A stretch of 64,000 nt of DNA, from contig NZ_CP026106.1 of NCBI RefSeq assembly GCF_002902965.1, positions 3,162,001-3,226,000 on the forward strand, given 5' to 3'. The stretch's first letter is position 1. The number at the start of each line of letters is the position of its first letter. Positions 26,763 to 39,354 of the stretch are shown piece by piece. Both the position numbers and the translations under genes were made by a program. Origin of the DNA: Paraburkholderia hospita (GTDB taxonomy: Bacteria > Pseudomonadota > Gammaproteobacteria > Burkholderiales > Burkholderiaceae). Under the pieces are notes generated by a model that was not told the origin of the DNA, searched no databases, and saw nothing but the letters and a program-made list of their open reading frames with translations.

Positions 26763-28685
26763 ATGCCCGGAGACATCATCGTGCCGAACACGCCGAACAC
26801 GCCACACCAGCGACGCCCGCTTGACAGTCTGCCGCCGCAACGCGTCGTCGATATCGATCGCCTCACAGTCGCATTCCGTCGCGGCGAGACCACGTTCAAC
26901 GCGGTGCGCGACCTGTCGCTCACCGTCGATCGCGGCGAAACGCTCGCCATCGTCGGCGAATCGGGTTCGGGCAAATCGGTGACGTCGCTCGCTTTGATGC
27001 GCCTCGTCGAACACGGCGGCGGAAGCATTGCGAGCGGCAGCATCGCGTTTCGCCGGCGCAACGGCAGCGTGCTCGATCTTGCGCGGGCATCGCAATCCAC
27101 AATGCGGTCGATTCGCGGCGCGGACATCGCGATGATCTTCCAGGAACCGATGACGTCGCTCAATCCCGTCTTCACGGTCGGCGATCAGATCGGCGAAGCG
27201 ATCGCGCTGCATCAGAACATGAACCGCAGCCAGGCGCATGCTGAAACGCTGCGTCTGCTCGATCTCGTGCGCATTCCCGAAGCGCGCCGCGTGGCCGCGC
27301 GCTATCCGCACCAGTTGTCGGGCGGCATGCGGCAACGGGTGATGATCGCGATGGCGCTGTCGTGCAAGCCGTCTCTGCTGATCGCCGACGAGCCGACCAC
27401 CGCGCTCGACGTGACGATCCAGGCGCAGATCCTGCAACTGATACGCGGCCTGCAGGACGAGATGAACATGGGCGTGATCTTCATCACGCATGACATGGGC
27501 GTCGTCGCGGAAGTGGCGGATCGCGTGCTCGTGATGTATCGCGGCGACAAGGTTGAAGAAGGCGAGTCGGCGAAACTGTTCGCGGCGCCCACGCATCCAT
27601 ATACGAAAGCGCTGCTCGCGGCCGTGCCGAAGCTCGGCTCGATGCAGGGCACGGACGCGCCCGCGAAGTTTTCATTGCTCAAGCTCGACGGCGAGCATGC
27701 ACAGCAGCCGCTTCCCAAAGACGACACGACATCGGAAGCATCGAAGCAGGCTCAGCCGATTCTCCGCGTACGCGATCTCGTCACGCGTTTCCCTGTGCGC
27801 AGCGGTCCGTTCGGCAAGCTCACAGGCCGCGTGCATGCCGTCGAGCGCGTCAGCTTCGATCTGCATGCGGGCGAAACGCTGGCGCTGGTCGGCGAATCCG
27901 GTTGCGGCAAATCGACGACGGGGCGCTCACTGTTGAGGCTCGTCGAAAGCCAGAGCGGCAGCATCGAGTTCGACGGCAAGGACATCAGTTCGCTCACTGG
28001 TCCTTCGTTGCAGGCTTTGCGTCGCGATATCCAGTTCATTTTTCAGGACCCGTTTGCGTCGCTCAATCCGCGTCTGACGGTCGGCTTCTCGATCATGGAG
28101 CCGCTGCTCGTGCACAACGTCGCGAGCGGTAAGGAAGCGCAGGAGCGCGTCGCGTGGCTGCTCGACAAGGTCGGCCTGCCCGCCGACGCCGCGCGCCGCT
28201 ATCCGCATGAATTCTCCGGCGGCCAGCGTCAGCGCATCGCGATTGCGCGTGCGCTCGCGCTCAATCCGAAGGTCGTGATCGCGGACGAATCGGTGTCGGC
28301 GCTCGACGTCTCCGTGCAGGCGCAGATCGTCAATCTGATGCTGGATCTGCAGCGCGAGTTGGGTGTGGCGTATCTGTTCATCTCGCACGACATGGCCGTC
28401 GTCGAGCGTATCAGTCATCGCGTCGCGGTGATGTATCTCGGCCAGATCGTCGAGATCGGACCACGTCGCGCGGTGTTCGAATCACCGCAGCATCCGTACA
28501 CGAAGAAGCTGATGGGCGCTGTGCCCGTCGCCGATCCCGCGCGCCGACACGCGAAGCGCATGCTCGCCGCCGACGAGTTGCCCAGCCCGATTCGCGCGCT
28601 CGACAACGAGCCCGTCGTCGCGCCGCTCGTCGCCGTGGGCCCGGATCATTTCGTGGCCGCGCATCGGATTGGCGGCGCTTACTAG
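26763..28685 (+). CDS. gsiA: dipeptide/glutathione-type ABC transporter ATPase, fused (GsiA-like)
   Basis: This 640-residue protein carries two ABC ATPase domains in one chain, as in GsiA. The first has Walker A GESGSGKS and signature LSGGMRQR; the second has GESGCGKST and FSGGQRQR. Each ends in the oligopeptide-transporter C-terminal region ([18 protein letters not shown]). It energises GsiCD-type permeases. The start at 26763 lacks a clear ribosome binding site, so a nearby downstream start is possible. Substrate in this operon is more likely peptides than glutathione, given the peptidase neighbours. Confidence 0.92.
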   Translation: MPGDIIVPNTPNTPHQRRPLDSLPPQRVVDIDRLTVAFRRGETTFNAVRDLSLTVDRGETLAIVGESGSGKSVTSLALMRLVEHGGGSIASGSIAFRRRNGSVLDLARASQSTMRSIRGADIAMIFQEPMTSLNPVFTVGDQIGEAIALHQNMNRSQAHAETLRLLDLVRIPEARRVAARYPHQLSGGMRQRVMIAMALSCKPSLLIADEPTTALDVTIQAQILQLIRGLQDEMNMGVIFITHDMGVVAEVADRVLVMYRGDKVEEGESAKLFAAPTHPYTKALLAAVPKLGSMQGTDAPAKFSLLKLDGEHAQQPLPKDDTTSEASKQAQPILRVRDLVTRFPVRSGPFGKLTGRVHAVERVSFDLHAGETLALVGESGCGKSTTGRSLLRLVESQSGSIEFDGKDISSLTGPSLQALRRDIQFIFQDPFASLNPRLTVGFSIMEPLLVHNVASGKEAQERVAWLLDKVGLPADAARRYPHEFSGGQRQRIAIARALALNPKVVIADESVSALDVSVQAQIVNLMLDLQRELGVAYLFISHDMAVVERISHRVAVMYLGQIVEIGPRRAVFESPQHPYTKKLMGAVPVADPARRHAKRMLAADELPSPIRALDNEPVVAPLVAVGPDHFVAAHRIGGAY

Positions 28686-28773
28686 ACACAGTATTACCGG
28701 CAACAACCCCTTAGCCGCGCAGACCCGCGGCATAACAACAGGCAGTTCCCTCGCTCAGTGGAGTTCTGAAACG

Positions 28774-30336
28774 ATGACTACGCTTCTCTTCTCTCAACCG
28801 TTGCGCCTGCGTTCGCTCGTGACGAGCGGCGCGCTGGTCTTTGCGATGCTCGCGTCGGGTGCCGCGCACGCGGCAACGACGGCCGTGATGGCCGTCGATT
28901 CGACGTTCACGACGCTCGACCCGTACGACGCCAACGACACCCTTTCGCAAGCTGTATCGAAGTCGTTCTATCAAGGGCTGTTCGGCTTCGACAAGGACAT
29001 GAAGCTGGTCAACGTTCTCGCGACGAGCTACGAGGCAAGCCCCGATGCACGAGTCTACACGTTCAAGCTGCGCCAGGGCGTGAAGTTCCAGGACGGCACC
29101 GACTTCAACGCAGCAGCGGTGAAAGCGACGTTCGACCGCGTGACGGACCCGGCGAACAAGCTGAAGCGCTACAACATGTTCAGCCGCATCGAGAAGACGG
29201 AAGTGGTCGATCCGTACACGGTGAAGGTCACGCTGAAAGCGCCGTTCTCGGCGTTTATCAACGTGCTCGCGCATCCGTCCGCCGTGATGATCTCGCCCGC
29301 CGCGATGAAAAAGTATGGCAAGGACCTCGCGTTTCACCCCGTCGGCACAGGTCCGTTCGAACTCGTGAAGTGGGACCCGGCGGGCGATCTGACCGTGAAG
29401 AAGTTCGACGGTTACTGGAAGAAGGGTTATCCGAAGATCGACGAGATCGACTGGAAGCCCGTGGTCGACAACAACACGCGCGCCGCGCTCGTACGCACGG
29501 GCGAAGCGGACTTCGCGTTCCGCATTCCGTTCGAGCAGGCCGCCGCGCTGCAATCGGAATCGAAAGTCGACATCATCGCCACGCCGTCGATCATCAACCG
29601 CTACGTCAGCCTGAATACGACGAAAAAGCCGTTCGACAACCCGAAGGTGCGCGAAGCGCTGAACTACGCGATCAACAAGGAAGCGCTCGCGAAGGTCGCG
29701 TTCTCGGGTTATGCCGTGCCCGCCGACGGCGTGATTCCCGAAGGCGTCGATTACGCGACGAAGCTCGGCCCCTGGCCGTACGACCCCGCGAAAGCACGTG
29801 CGCTGCTGAAGGAAGCGGGCTATCCGAACGGCTTCGAGACGACGCTCTGGTCGGCGTACAACAACTCGACTTCGCAGAAAGCGATTCAGTTCGTGCAGCA
29901 GCAACTGGCGCAAGTGGGCGTGAAGGCGAGCGTCGAAGCGCTCGAGGCGGGCCAGCGCGTCGCGAAGGTCGAAAGCGCGCAAGATCCGGCGACGGCGCCC
30001 GTGCGCATGTACTACATCGGCTGGTCGTCGTCGACGGGTGAAGCGGACTGGGGCATCACGCCGCTGCTCGCGTCGTCGTCGATTCCGCCGAAGCTCGTGA
30101 ACACCGCGTACTACAAGAACGATACCGTCGACAGCGATCTGTCGAAGGCGCTCGAAACCACGGACCGCACGCAGAAGGCCGCGCTCTATGGCGACGCGCA
30201 AAAGCGCATCTGGGCCGACGCGCCGTGGCTCTTCCTCGTCAAGGAGAAGGTCGTGTACGCGCGCAGCAAGCGGCTTGCGGGCGCGTACGTCGCGCCGGAC
30301 GGCTCGTTCAACTTCGATGAAATCGCGCTGAAGTAA
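28774..30336 (+). CDS. gsiB: periplasmic peptide-binding protein (GsiB-like)
   Basis: This 520-residue family-5 solute-binding protein has a Sec signal peptide ending GAAHA. The chosen ATG at 28774 gives [16 protein letters not shown] as a normal signal start; an upstream open frame overlaps gsiA and adds no signal. Family segments include [28 protein letters not shown] and [13 protein letters not shown]. It binds peptides for the GsiACD transporter. A strong hairpin separates it from gsiC. Confidence 0.93.
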   Translation: MTTLLFSQPLRLRSLVTSGALVFAMLASGAAHAATTAVMAVDSTFTTLDPYDANDTLSQAVSKSFYQGLFGFDKDMKLVNVLATSYEASPDARVYTFKLRQGVKFQDGTDFNAAAVKATFDRVTDPANKLKRYNMFSRIEKTEVVDPYTVKVTLKAPFSAFINVLAHPSAVMISPAAMKKYGKDLAFHPVGTGPFELVKWDPAGDLTVKKFDGYWKKGYPKIDEIDWKPVVDNNTRAALVRTGEADFAFRIPFEQAAALQSESKVDIIATPSIINRYVSLNTTKKPFDNPKVREALNYAINKEALAKVAFSGYAVPADGVIPEGVDYATKLGPWPYDPAKARALLKEAGYPNGFETTLWSAYNNSTSQKAIQFVQQQLAQVGVKASVEALEAGQRVAKVESAQDPATAPVRMYYIGWSSSTGEADWGITPLLASSSIPPKLVNTAYYKNDTVDSDLSKALETTDRTQKAALYGDAQKRIWADAPWLFLVKEKVVYARSKRLAGAYVAPDGSFNFDEIALK

Positions 30337-30349
30337 AGCGCTGATGACG

Positions 30350-30379
30350 CTGGTCTCGAAGCATGCGTTTCGAGACCAG
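30350..30379 (+). promoter_or_regulatory. intercistronic hairpin between gsiB and gsiC
   Basis: An 11-bp perfect stem (CTGGTCTCGAA / TTCGAGACCAG) with an 8-base loop starts 14 bases after the gsiB stop. No T-run follows. Hairpins here commonly stabilise the binding-protein mRNA or reduce read-through into permease genes, giving more binding protein than permease. The structure is seen; the role is inferred. Confidence 0.7.
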
Positions 30380-30426
30380 TACGCTCGCTTCATGCAGTAC
30401 ATGCTTTTCGATAGCGGATCGCTCTC

Positions 30427-31347
30427 ATGCTGAATTTTCTCGTCAAACGTCTGCTGGGCCTGCTGCCGACGCTCGTGATCGTCGCTGGCCTCGTGTTCCT
30501 GTTCGTGCACATGCTGCCCGGCGACCCGGCGCGGCTCGCAGCCGGTCCCGAAGCCGACGATGCAACCGTCGCGCTCGTGCGTGCCGATCTCGGCCTCGAC
30601 AAACCAATGCCGCAGCAGTTCGTGAACTTCTTCATGCGCACCGCGCATGCCGACTTCGGCATCTCTACGCGCAGCAAGCGCCCCGTCTCCGCCGAGATCG
30701 GCGAGCGCTTCATGCCGACGCTGATGCTCACGCTCGTCAGCATGGTGTGGGCGGTGATCTTCGGCATGACGATCGGCATCGTCTCGGCCGTGTGGCGCAA
30801 CAAGTGGCCCGACCGGCTCGGCATGACCATCGCCGTGTCGGGCATCTCGTTCCCCGCGTTCGCGCTCGGCATGCTGCTGATGGAAGTGTTCTCGGTGAAG
30901 CTCGGCTGGCTGCCGATCGTCGGCGATGGCTCATGGCGCAGCTACGTGCTGCCGTCCATAACGCTCGGCGCGGCTGTCGCGGCCGTGATGGCGCGCTTCA
31001 CGCGGGCATCGTTCGTCGAGGTGCTGAACGAGGACTTCGTGCGCACTGCGCGCGCGAAAGGCGTCGCCGAGCAATGGGTCGTCATCAAGCACTGCCTGCG
31101 CAACGCGATGATTCCCGTCGTCACGATGATGGGCCTGCAGTTCGGTTTTCTGCTCGGCGGCTCGATCGTCGTCGAAGTGGTGTTCAACTGGCCGGGCATG
31201 GGACGCCTGCTGGTGGACGCCGTCGCGATGCGCGATTACCCCGTGATTCAGGCGGAAGTGCTGCTGTTCTCGCTGGAATTCATCGTCATCAATCTGGTCG
31301 TCGACGTGCTGTACGCCGTCATCAATCCGACCATCCGTTTCAAGTGA
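30427..31347 (+). CDS. gsiC: peptide ABC transporter permease (GsiC-like)
   Basis: This 306-residue DppB/GsiC-type permease has six predicted membrane helices. The first is [20 protein letters not shown], and the HMLPGDPA motif follows. The EAA loop that contacts the ATPase reads [20 protein letters not shown]. It sits between gsiB and gsiD. Confidence 0.94.
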   Translation: MLNFLVKRLLGLLPTLVIVAGLVFLFVHMLPGDPARLAAGPEADDATVALVRADLGLDKPMPQQFVNFFMRTAHADFGISTRSKRPVSAEIGERFMPTLMLTLVSMVWAVIFGMTIGIVSAVWRNKWPDRLGMTIAVSGISFPAFALGMLLMEVFSVKLGWLPIVGDGSWRSYVLPSITLGAAVAAVMARFTRASFVEVLNEDFVRTARAKGVAEQWVVIKHCLRNAMIPVVTMMGLQFGFLLGGSIVVEVVFNWPGMGRLLVDAVAMRDYPVIQAEVLLFSLEFIVINLVVDVLYAVINPTIRFK

Positions 31348-31354
31348 GGCCCGC

Positions 31355-32260
31355 ATGAGCACGACCGCCGACAACACCCGCGCCATCTCTTCTACCCACG
31401 AAGAACCCGCGATCCGCACGCCATGGAGCGAGTTCTGGCGCAAGTTCCGCAAGCAGCATGTCGCCCTCGCGGCGGGTGTGTTCGTGTTGCTGCTCATCGT
31501 CGTATCGATTGCGGGCCCGCATATCGTTCCGTTCGACCCCGAAAACTATTTCGACTACGACGCGCTGAATGCGGGGCCATCGGCTGCGCACTGGTTCGGC
31601 GTCGATTCACTGGGCCGCGATATCTTCAGCCGCATCGTCGCGGGCACGCGCATTTCGCTTGCGGCGGGTTTCATGTCGGTGACGATCGGTGCGATTATCG
31701 GTACGTTCTTCGGCTTGCTCGCGGGCTATTACGAGGGCTGGTGGGACCGCATCACGATGCGCATCGCCGACGTGCTGTTCGCGTTCCCCGGCATCCTGCT
31801 CGCCATTGGCATCGTCGCGATTCTCGGCAACGGCATGATCAACGTGATCGCAGCCGTCGCCGTGTTCAGCATTCCGGCGTTCGCGCGGCTCGTGCGCGGC
31901 AATACGCTGATGCTCAAGCAGCTGACGTATATCGAAGCGGCGCGCAGCATCGGCGCGTCGGACTGGACCATCATCATGCGGCATATTCTGCCGGGCACGA
32001 TTTCGTCGGTAGTCGTGTATCTGACGATGCGCATCGGCACGTCGATCATCACCGCGGCGAGCCTGTCGTTTCTCGGCCTGGGCGCGCAGCCGCCGACGCC
32101 CGAGTGGGGCGCGATGCTCAACGAAGCACGCGCCGATATGGTGACGGCGCCGCATATCGCGCTGTTTCCGAGCCTCGCGATCTTCCTGACCGTGCTCGCG
32201 TTCAACCTGCTCGGCGACGGCTTGCGCGATGCGCTCGATCCGAAGCTGGACCGGCCATGA
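31355..32260 (+). CDS. gsiD: peptide ABC transporter permease (GsiD-like)
   Basis: This 301-residue DppC/GsiD-type permease has a longer cytoplasmic N-terminus, helix [20 protein letters not shown], and the segment [21 protein letters not shown]. The EAA loop reads [20 protein letters not shown]. Seven bases separate it from gsiC and it overlaps the next gene by four bases (ATGA). Confidence 0.94.
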   Translation: MSTTADNTRAISSTHEEPAIRTPWSEFWRKFRKQHVALAAGVFVLLLIVVSIAGPHIVPFDPENYFDYDALNAGPSAAHWFGVDSLGRDIFSRIVAGTRISLAAGFMSVTIGAIIGTFFGLLAGYYEGWWDRITMRIADVLFAFPGILLAIGIVAILGNGMINVIAAVAVFSIPAFARLVRGNTLMLKQLTYIEAARSIGASDWTIIMRHILPGTISSVVVYLTMRIGTSIITAASLSFLGLGAQPPTPEWGAMLNEARADMVTAPHIALFPSLAIFLTVLAFNLLGDGLRDALDPKLDRP

Positions 32261-33318
32261 CTGAGCTTTCTATGCCGCGTGTCGGCGTGTTGCCGGCGGG
32301 CGCGTTGGGCACGATTGCCGATGTGCCCGGCGTGACAGTCGGACATTGCACGCTCGCTGATGGCCCGATACAGACAGGTGTGACCGTGGTCCGTGCGCAT
32401 CGCGATGATCCGTATCGTCACAAGGTGCCTGCAGCTGCGAGCGTGATCAACGGATTCGGCAAGAGCATCGGACTCGTACAGGTCGAAGAACTCGGCGTGC
32501 TCGAAACGCCGATTGCGTTGACCAATACGTTCGGCGTCGCGGCCGTCGCGCAGGCACAGATTCGCGCCGCCATTGCGAGCAATCCGCAGATCGGGCGCGA
32601 GTGGTCGACCGTCAATCCGCTCGTGTTCGAATGTAACGACGGCTATCTCAACGATATTCCGGCATTGGCGATTGAAGAATCGCACTATGCGCAAGCGTTC
32701 GACACGGCAGTGGTTGAGTTCGAACGCGGCTCGGTTGGTGCGGGGCGCGGCATGTCGTGCTTCGATCTGAAAGGCGGCATCGGTTCGGCGTCGCGCGTGG
32801 CGAATGTGACGGGCAAGGATTTCACTGTCGGTGCGTTGGTGCTCGCGAACTTCGGGCGGCTGCCGATGTTGACTATCGATGGCATGCCGGTTGGACGTGA
32901 ACTGCATCGACGCAAGCAGTCAGCCACGACGGCAAAACCCGAGCAAGGCTCGATCATCATGATCGTCGCCACCGATGCGCCTCTCGATTCGCGCCAACTC
33001 AAGCGCCTTTCGATGCGCGCCGCCGCAGGTCTCGCGCGCACCGGTTCGGTTTATGGACATGGCAGCGGCGATATCGCGCTCGCGTTCTCGACGGCGTGGA
33101 CTGTTCCGCATGAAGGCGACTTCGTCGCAACGCCACCGCTGCTCAGCGACGCGCGCCTCGATCCGTTGTTTCAGGCATGCGCGGACAGCGTCGAACAGGC
33201 AATCCTCGATGCCCTGTGCTTAGCCACCTCGGTCACGGGGCGCGACGCACACACGCGTCTTTCGCTGCGTGAAGCGGCGCCCGATCTCGAACAACTATTG
33301 AAGCGGCACATAGCATGA
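32257..33318 (+). CDS. P1-family (DmpA-type) aminopeptidase
   Basis: This 353-residue Ntn-type peptidase resembles DmpA of Ochrobactrum, an L-aminopeptidase/D-esterase. [24 protein letters not shown] and [16 protein letters not shown] are typical. Self-cleavage should occur between Gly231 and Ser232 ([15 protein letters not shown]), making Ser232 the new N-terminal nucleophile. I set the start at the ATG overlapping the gsiD stop. A longer open frame in the same phase that runs upstream through gsiD is out of frame with gsiD and not real. It probably trims N-terminal residues, including D-residues, from imported peptides. Confidence 0.9.
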   Translation: MTELSMPRVGVLPAGALGTIADVPGVTVGHCTLADGPIQTGVTVVRAHRDDPYRHKVPAAASVINGFGKSIGLVQVEELGVLETPIALTNTFGVAAVAQAQIRAAIASNPQIGREWSTVNPLVFECNDGYLNDIPALAIEESHYAQAFDTAVVEFERGSVGAGRGMSCFDLKGGIGSASRVANVTGKDFTVGALVLANFGRLPMLTIDGMPVGRELHRRKQSATTAKPEQGSIIMIVATDAPLDSRQLKRLSMRAAAGLARTGSVYGHGSGDIALAFSTAWTVPHEGDFVATPPLLSDARLDPLFQACADSVEQAILDALCLATSVTGRDAHTRLSLREAAPDLEQLLKRHIA

Positions 33319-34139
33319 AGGTACTGATCTCCGTCGATATCGAAGGCGTGGCAGGCGTTGTGAATTCGGAGCAGACGCGCGCGGGCAATGGCGAATATGA
33401 ACGCGCCCGCCGCTGGATGACCCTCGAAGCGAACGCTGCTATCGAAGGCGCATTCGCGGGCGGCGCAACGGACGTCTGGGTCAACGATTCGCACGGCGGC
33501 TTTCGCAACCTGCTGCCCGACATGCTCGACGCGCGCGCGAACGTAATACTCGGCAAGCCGCGCACGCTCGGCATGATGGCGGGCCTCGAATACGGGCCGC
33601 AACTCGTGTTCATGATCGGCTATCACGCGATGGCGCAAAGTCGCGGCATTCTCGCGCATACGATCAACAGCTTTGCTTTCACCCGCGTGACGATGAATGG
33701 GCGCGAGGTGGGAGAAGCCGGGATTTATGGCGCTTTAGCTCGCGAGTATGGCGCGAGCGTCATGCTGCTTTCGGGTGACGATGTGTTCGCCGAAGAAACG
33801 CAGCCTGTGTTTCCTGATGCAACGTTCGTCGTTACGAAGAACGCGACAGGTTTTGGAAGCGGTGTGACCCAAACTCCGGAGCGTGCATGCACCGCGATCA
33901 AAGAATCAGCACGGGAAGTTGTCGCGAAGTTTGAAGGACGATCCGTTGCGCAACGTCTTAAGCCTGAACCCGTCCATATCGAATTGCGCGTGCAAACCAC
34001 CGCGCTCGCCGATCTGTTTTCGCAGATGCCGTCGCTGGAACGCGTGGACGGCGTGACGTTGCGCTTTTCTACGCCTTCTGTCGAGCATGCGGTGCGCACG
34101 CTGAATTGCCTCTCGGCGATGTCGTTCATGTTGCGCTAA
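33315..34139 (+). CDS. dppA: D-aminopeptidase, M55 family (DppA-like)
   Basis: This 274-residue zinc D-aminopeptidase resembles Bacillus DppA. Metal and catalytic residues fit well: Asp8 and Glu10 (SVDIEG), His60 (NDSHGG), His104 (GYHAMA), catalytic His115 (GILAHTINS) and probably Glu134 (VGEAG). In Bacillus the enzyme cleaves D-Ala-D-Ala and similar peptides. It overlaps the upstream peptidase by four bases and closes the operon. Confidence 0.92.
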   Translation: MKVLISVDIEGVAGVVNSEQTRAGNGEYERARRWMTLEANAAIEGAFAGGATDVWVNDSHGGFRNLLPDMLDARANVILGKPRTLGMMAGLEYGPQLVFMIGYHAMAQSRGILAHTINSFAFTRVTMNGREVGEAGIYGALAREYGASVMLLSGDDVFAEETQPVFPDATFVVTKNATGFGSGVTQTPERACTAIKESAREVVAKFEGRSVAQRLKPEPVHIELRVQTTALADLFSQMPSLERVDGVTLRFSTPSVEHAVRTLNCLSAMSFMLR

Positions 34140-34183
34140 CCTGTCTGTCCAGATCAGCGCAACCTCTTGAGTAAGCGGCAACC

Positions 34184-35200
34184 TCAAACGCGCCGCTTGC
34201 TCCGCCGGAACTGATCGAACAGCACCGCCAGCAGCAGAATCCCACCGCGAATCAGATACTGATAGAACGTCGGCACATTCAACAAGCTCATCGCGTCCTG
34301 CACCGAGCCCATAATCAGCACGCCGACCAGCACGCCCGAAATCGTCGCAACACCACCCGTCAGCGACACGCCGCCCAGCACGCAAGCCGAAATCACGCCG
34401 AGTTCCAGACCCACCGACGTCTTCGGATCGCCGAGACTCATCCGCGACGCGAGCATCACACCCGCGAAACCCGTCACGAGCCCTTGCAGCACAAACACCG
34501 TGATCTTGATACGCGTAACCGGCAGGCCCGCCAGCAACGCCGCTTCGCTATTGCCGCCGACAGCCAGCACGTTCTTGCCGAACACCGTCTTGCGCAGCAA
34601 AAAGCCGAACAGCACGAAGCCGACGATGTTGCTCCAGATCGGAAACGAAATACCGAGGAACGAGCCGCCGCCGAGATCGAAGAAGCTCTCTTCCGAGATC
34701 ATCACCGCATCGCCGTTCGACGTGATGAACGCGAGACCGCGCACCACTTCCATCATCGCGAGCGTGACGATCAGCGAATTGATCTTGTAGCGCGCAATCA
34801 GCACGCCGTTCACCATCCCGACCGCGCCGCCTGCCAGCACGCCCGCGGCGACGCCGAGCATCACACTATGCGTCGCTGTAATCAGCGTCGATGCAACCAC
34901 GCCCGAAAACGCGACAATCGACGCCACGGAAAGATCCACTTCGCCGAGCGCGAGCACGAACATCATCGTCACGGAGATCGAACCGATCAGCGTGACCGAC
35001 AGCAACAGGCCCTGCATGTTGCGGGTCGTCAGAAAGTCGGGCACCGCAAACGACAGCACCGCGAACAGAATGACGAACACCATCACGATGCCCGACTTGT
35101 TGATCAGGTCCCACGTGCGCGCCGCGTGCGCGGCCGCGCCGGGCGAGGCGGCGTGATTGGCTGCCGGCTCGGTCGCCGGACGTGTGTTCGGTGTTTGCAT
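34184..35200 (-). CDS. araH: L-arabinose ABC transporter permease
   Basis: This 338-residue sugar permease of the RbsC/AraH type has multiple membrane helices and the conserved ISVTMMFVLALGEVDLSVAS and GMVNGVLIARYKINSLIVTL regions. The N-terminal 30 residues are Ala/Pro-rich and polar. It is the last gene of the araFGH set. Assignment to arabinose rests on the strong AraF match two genes upstream. Confidence 0.92.
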   Translation of the reverse strand: MQTPNTRPATEPAANHAASPGAAAHAARTWDLINKSGIVMVFVILFAVLSFAVPDFLTTRNMQGLLLSVTLIGSISVTMMFVLALGEVDLSVASIVAFSGVVASTLITATHSVMLGVAAGVLAGGAVGMVNGVLIARYKINSLIVTLAMMEVVRGLAFITSNGDAVMISEESFFDLGGGSFLGISFPIWSNIVGFVLFGFLLRKTVFGKNVLAVGGNSEAALLAGLPVTRIKITVFVLQGLVTGFAGVMLASRMSLGDPKTSVGLELGVISACVLGGVSLTGGVATISGVLVGVLIMGSVQDAMSLLNVPTFYQYLIRGGILLLAVLFDQFRRSKRRV

Positions 35201-35248
35201 GTTCTTCCAGTTCCGTGGTCTACGTGGTGCGTTGTTGCGCGCGCTGCA

Positions 35249-36829
35249 TTACTGCGGCAAAGCGAGTTTGATCAGTTGATCGGGCGTGGCCTGCGCTTTC
35301 GGCAGATCGCCGACGATGCGCCCTTCCTTCATCACCAGCACGCGGTCCGCAATGCCGATCACTTCCGCCAGATCGCTCGATACGACGATCACCGTGCGTC
35401 CCGCTTCCGCGAGGTCGTACAGCAGGTCGTAGATTTCCGCGCGCGCGCCGACGTCGATGCCGCGCGTCGGTTCGTCGAGTAGAAACACGTCGATGCGTTC
35501 GGCCAGCCAGCGCGACAGGATCACCTTCTGCTGGTTGCCGCCCGACAGCGTGCCGATCACGGTTTCCGTGTTGCGTGTCTTGATCGACAGCTTGTCGATG
35601 TATTCGCGCGTCAGGTCGCGTTCACGCTTGCCGTTCAGCAGAAAGCTCAACGGGCTGAAATGCCGGCGCGCACTGATGTTCAGGTTGTCGGCCACGGAAG
35701 CAATCGCAACGATGCCTTCCTGCTTGCGATCTTCCGGGCACAGCGCAATGCCTGCGCGCACCGCGTCGCGCGGCGTTGCAAACGACACACGCTTGCCGTT
35801 CAGTTCGACATGGCCGCTTGCCGGCCGCGTCGCGCCATAGAGCAGCTTCATCAACTCGGAGCGCCCCGCGCCCACGAGCCCGAAGAAGCCGACGATCTCG
35901 CCCTTGCGCGCAGTGAAGGAGACCGGAGCGGAAAGCCCCGGCCCCATCAACTGCTTCGCTTCAAGCTGTACCTCGCCCGCCGTACGCGGACGATACCCAT
36001 ATACATCGCGAATCGAGCGGCCCACCATGCAACTGATGAGCCGGTCGCGATCCAGGTCCGCAACGGAATCGAACGTCTCGATCCGGCGGCCATCACGAAA
36101 CACGGTGACGCGGTCGCACAGTTCGTAGACTTCGTCCATCCGGTGCGTGACGTAAATCACTGCGCGCCCCTGCGCGCGCAATGCATTGATGATCTTGAAG
36201 AGCCGTTCCGTTTCGCGCGCGGACAGTGAACTGGTCGGTTCGTCGAAGGCGATCACGCGCGCGTCGCGCATCAGCGCCTTGCCGATTTCGATCATCTGCC
36301 GCTGGCCGATCGACAGGCTCTTCACCTGCGTATTCGGATCGATCGATTCGCCCAGCCGCTCCAACTCGGTCACCGCGCGTTTGACGAGCGCTTTCTCGTC
36401 GAGCACGCCGAAGCGGTTCGGCAACTGCCCGAGCATCAGGTTCTCAGCGACCGTCAGCTCGGGCACGAGATGCAGTTCCTGATAGATGATCGCGATGCCC
36501 GCCTCGATCGCGGCCTTCGTCGTCGTGAATTTGTGTTCGACGCCGGCGAGGCGCAATGCGCCCGCCTGCGTCTGGTTCACGCCCGACAACACCTTCAGCA
36601 GCGTCGACTTGCCCGCGCCGTTCTCGCCCATCAGGCCGTGCACTTCACCGCCGCGCACGTCGAAAGACACGTTGCCGAGCGCCTTCACGCCCGGAAACGC
36701 GACGGTAATGCCGTCGAGTTCGAGATGCGTGGCGGACGCCGTCAACGGCTGTTCCGAAGGAGCAACGTAGGTGGCGTCGGTTGCATGGGTGGCGCTGGCG
36801 GCGTCATTCGCGTTCATCGTGTTTTGCAT
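35249..36829 (-). CDS. araG: L-arabinose ABC transporter ATPase
   Basis: This 526-residue double ABC ATPase is of the sugar (CUT2) family. The first domain has Walker [10 protein letters not shown] and signature [10 protein letters not shown]. The second has the usual altered Walker [10 protein letters not shown] and signature [10 protein letters not shown] second in-frame ATG four codons in is an alternative start. The first 30 residues are an Ala/Thr-rich lead-in before homology begins. Thirteen bases separate it from araF. Confidence 0.93.
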   Translation of the reverse strand: MQNTMNANDAASATHATDATYVAPSEQPLTASATHLELDGITVAFPGVKALGNVSFDVRGGEVHGLMGENGAGKSTLLKVLSGVNQTQAGALRLAGVEHKFTTTKAAIEAGIAIIYQELHLVPELTVAENLMLGQLPNRFGVLDEKALVKRAVTELERLGESIDPNTQVKSLSIGQRQMIEIGKALMRDARVIAFDEPTSSLSARETERLFKIINALRAQGRAVIYVTHRMDEVYELCDRVTVFRDGRRIETFDSVADLDRDRLISCMVGRSIRDVYGYRPRTAGEVQLEAKQLMGPGLSAPVSFTARKGEIVGFFGLVGAGRSELMKLLYGATRPASGHVELNGKRVSFATPRDAVRAGIALCPEDRKQEGIVAIASVADNLNISARRHFSPLSFLLNGKRERDLTREYIDKLSIKTRNTETVIGTLSGGNQQKVILSRWLAERIDVFLLDEPTRGIDVGARAEIYDLLYDLAEAGRTVIVVSSDLAEVIGIADRVLVMKEGRIVGDLPKAQATPDQLIKLALPQ

Positions 36830-36842
36830 CCGTTCTACCGCA

Positions 36843-37847
36843 TCAGATTCCGAGTTCCGTACGCACGTCCTTCCAGTTCTCGCGCGTCATCAGCTTGCCC
36901 GTGGTCTGCGTATCGGCGGGCGGCTGCTTGCCCGACTTGATCCAGTCGACGAGATTCTGCGTGCTCTGCTTGCCGTGGTTCGTCGAGCTGACGGCGATCG
37001 TGCCGTAGAAACCCGTCGGTTCCTTCTTCTGGAACTCGGCGAACGCTTCGCCCGCGCCGTTGATGCCCACGCCGATCACGTCCGCGCCGGGAATGTGCAG
37101 TTGCTCGGTGGCGCGCACGCCGCCCAGCACGCTCTCTTCGTTCAGCGCGAAGATCACCCACTTCTTGATGTTCGGATGCTTCGACAGCACGGGCGACGCT
37201 GCGTTGAAGCCGCCTTCGTCGTCGGTGGTCTTTTGCGGTGCGTCGAAGATGTTGTCCTTCTTGAAGCCGTTGGCGAGCAACGATTCCGTTGCGCCGTCGG
37301 TGCGCAGCTTGGCCGTTGGCAGCTCGTAGTCGGTGATGCGGATCGCGCCCACCTCTTCCGGCTTCCAGCCGCGCTTCTTCATTTCGTCGGTGATCGCCGT
37401 GCCAACCTGATTGCCGATCTTGAACGCCGACATGCCCAGATGCGGCACGTTCGCGAGCGGCTTGCCCGTCGAGTCGACCAGCTGATCGTCGACAGTCACG
37501 AACTTCATGTTGTAGCGCTTTGCGCGCGCCTGAATCGCCGGTCCAAGACGCACGTCGGGCGGGCAGATCACGAAGCCCTGCGCACCTTGTGCGCCGAGGT
37601 TGTCGATCGCGGCCAGCACTTTCTCGCCGTCGGGCGCGCCGATGTTCACGACCGAGAAGCCTTCCTTCTGGCCCAAAGCCGCCGCCGCTTTCTGCTCGTT
37701 GATGAACCATGCCTGCTCCGGCATTTTCACGAGCACGCCGATTTTCAGCGGCGTATCCGCGTGTGCAGTCATCTGCACGGCGAACGGCGCGGCCAACAGC
37801 GCGGCGGCCATCGCGGACAAAGTGAGGCGTCTAAGCTTGCGGGTCAT
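36843..37847 (-). CDS. araF: periplasmic L-arabinose-binding protein
   Basis: This 334-residue binding protein closely resembles E. coli AraF throughout: [70 protein letters not shown] and [10 protein letters not shown] signal peptide ends near TAHA. A good ribosome binding site (aaggagacaagc) precedes the ATG. It lies 94 bases downstream of the dehydrogenase gene in the same operon. Confidence 0.95.
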   Translation of the reverse strand: MTRKLRRLTLSAMAAALLAAPFAVQMTAHADTPLKIGVLVKMPEQAWFINEQKAAAALGQKEGFSVVNIGAPDGEKVLAAIDNLGAQGAQGFVICPPDVRLGPAIQARAKRYNMKFVTVDDQLVDSTGKPLANVPHLGMSAFKIGNQVGTAITDEMKKRGWKPEEVGAIRITDYELPTAKLRTDGATESLLANGFKKDNIFDAPQKTTDDEGGFNAASPVLSKHPNIKKWVIFALNEESVLGGVRATEQLHIPGADVIGVGINGAGEAFAEFQKKEPTGFYGTIAVSSTNHGKQSTQNLVDWIKSGKQPPADTQTTGKLMTRENWKDVRTELGI

Positions 37848-37941
37848 GCTTGTCTCCTTGGATCAGGTCGTTGCTTGTGGTTGTTCGAATCAGCGCTTAA
37901 CAGGTCTAACGGGACGACCAGGCCCGCGCATCTCTCAGGCT

Positions 37942-39354
<1,413 letters not shown>

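Noticed and set aside
28711..30648. 645-residue open frame antisense to gsiB
   Set aside because: High-GC DNA gives long antisense frames; this one is Arg/His-rich with no recognisable domain, while the plus strand encodes a clear binding protein.
31423..33318. 631-residue open frame that looks like a fusion of a permease-region protein to DmpA
   Set aside because: Its first 278 codons are an out-of-frame reading of gsiD. Only the part from 32257 is real.
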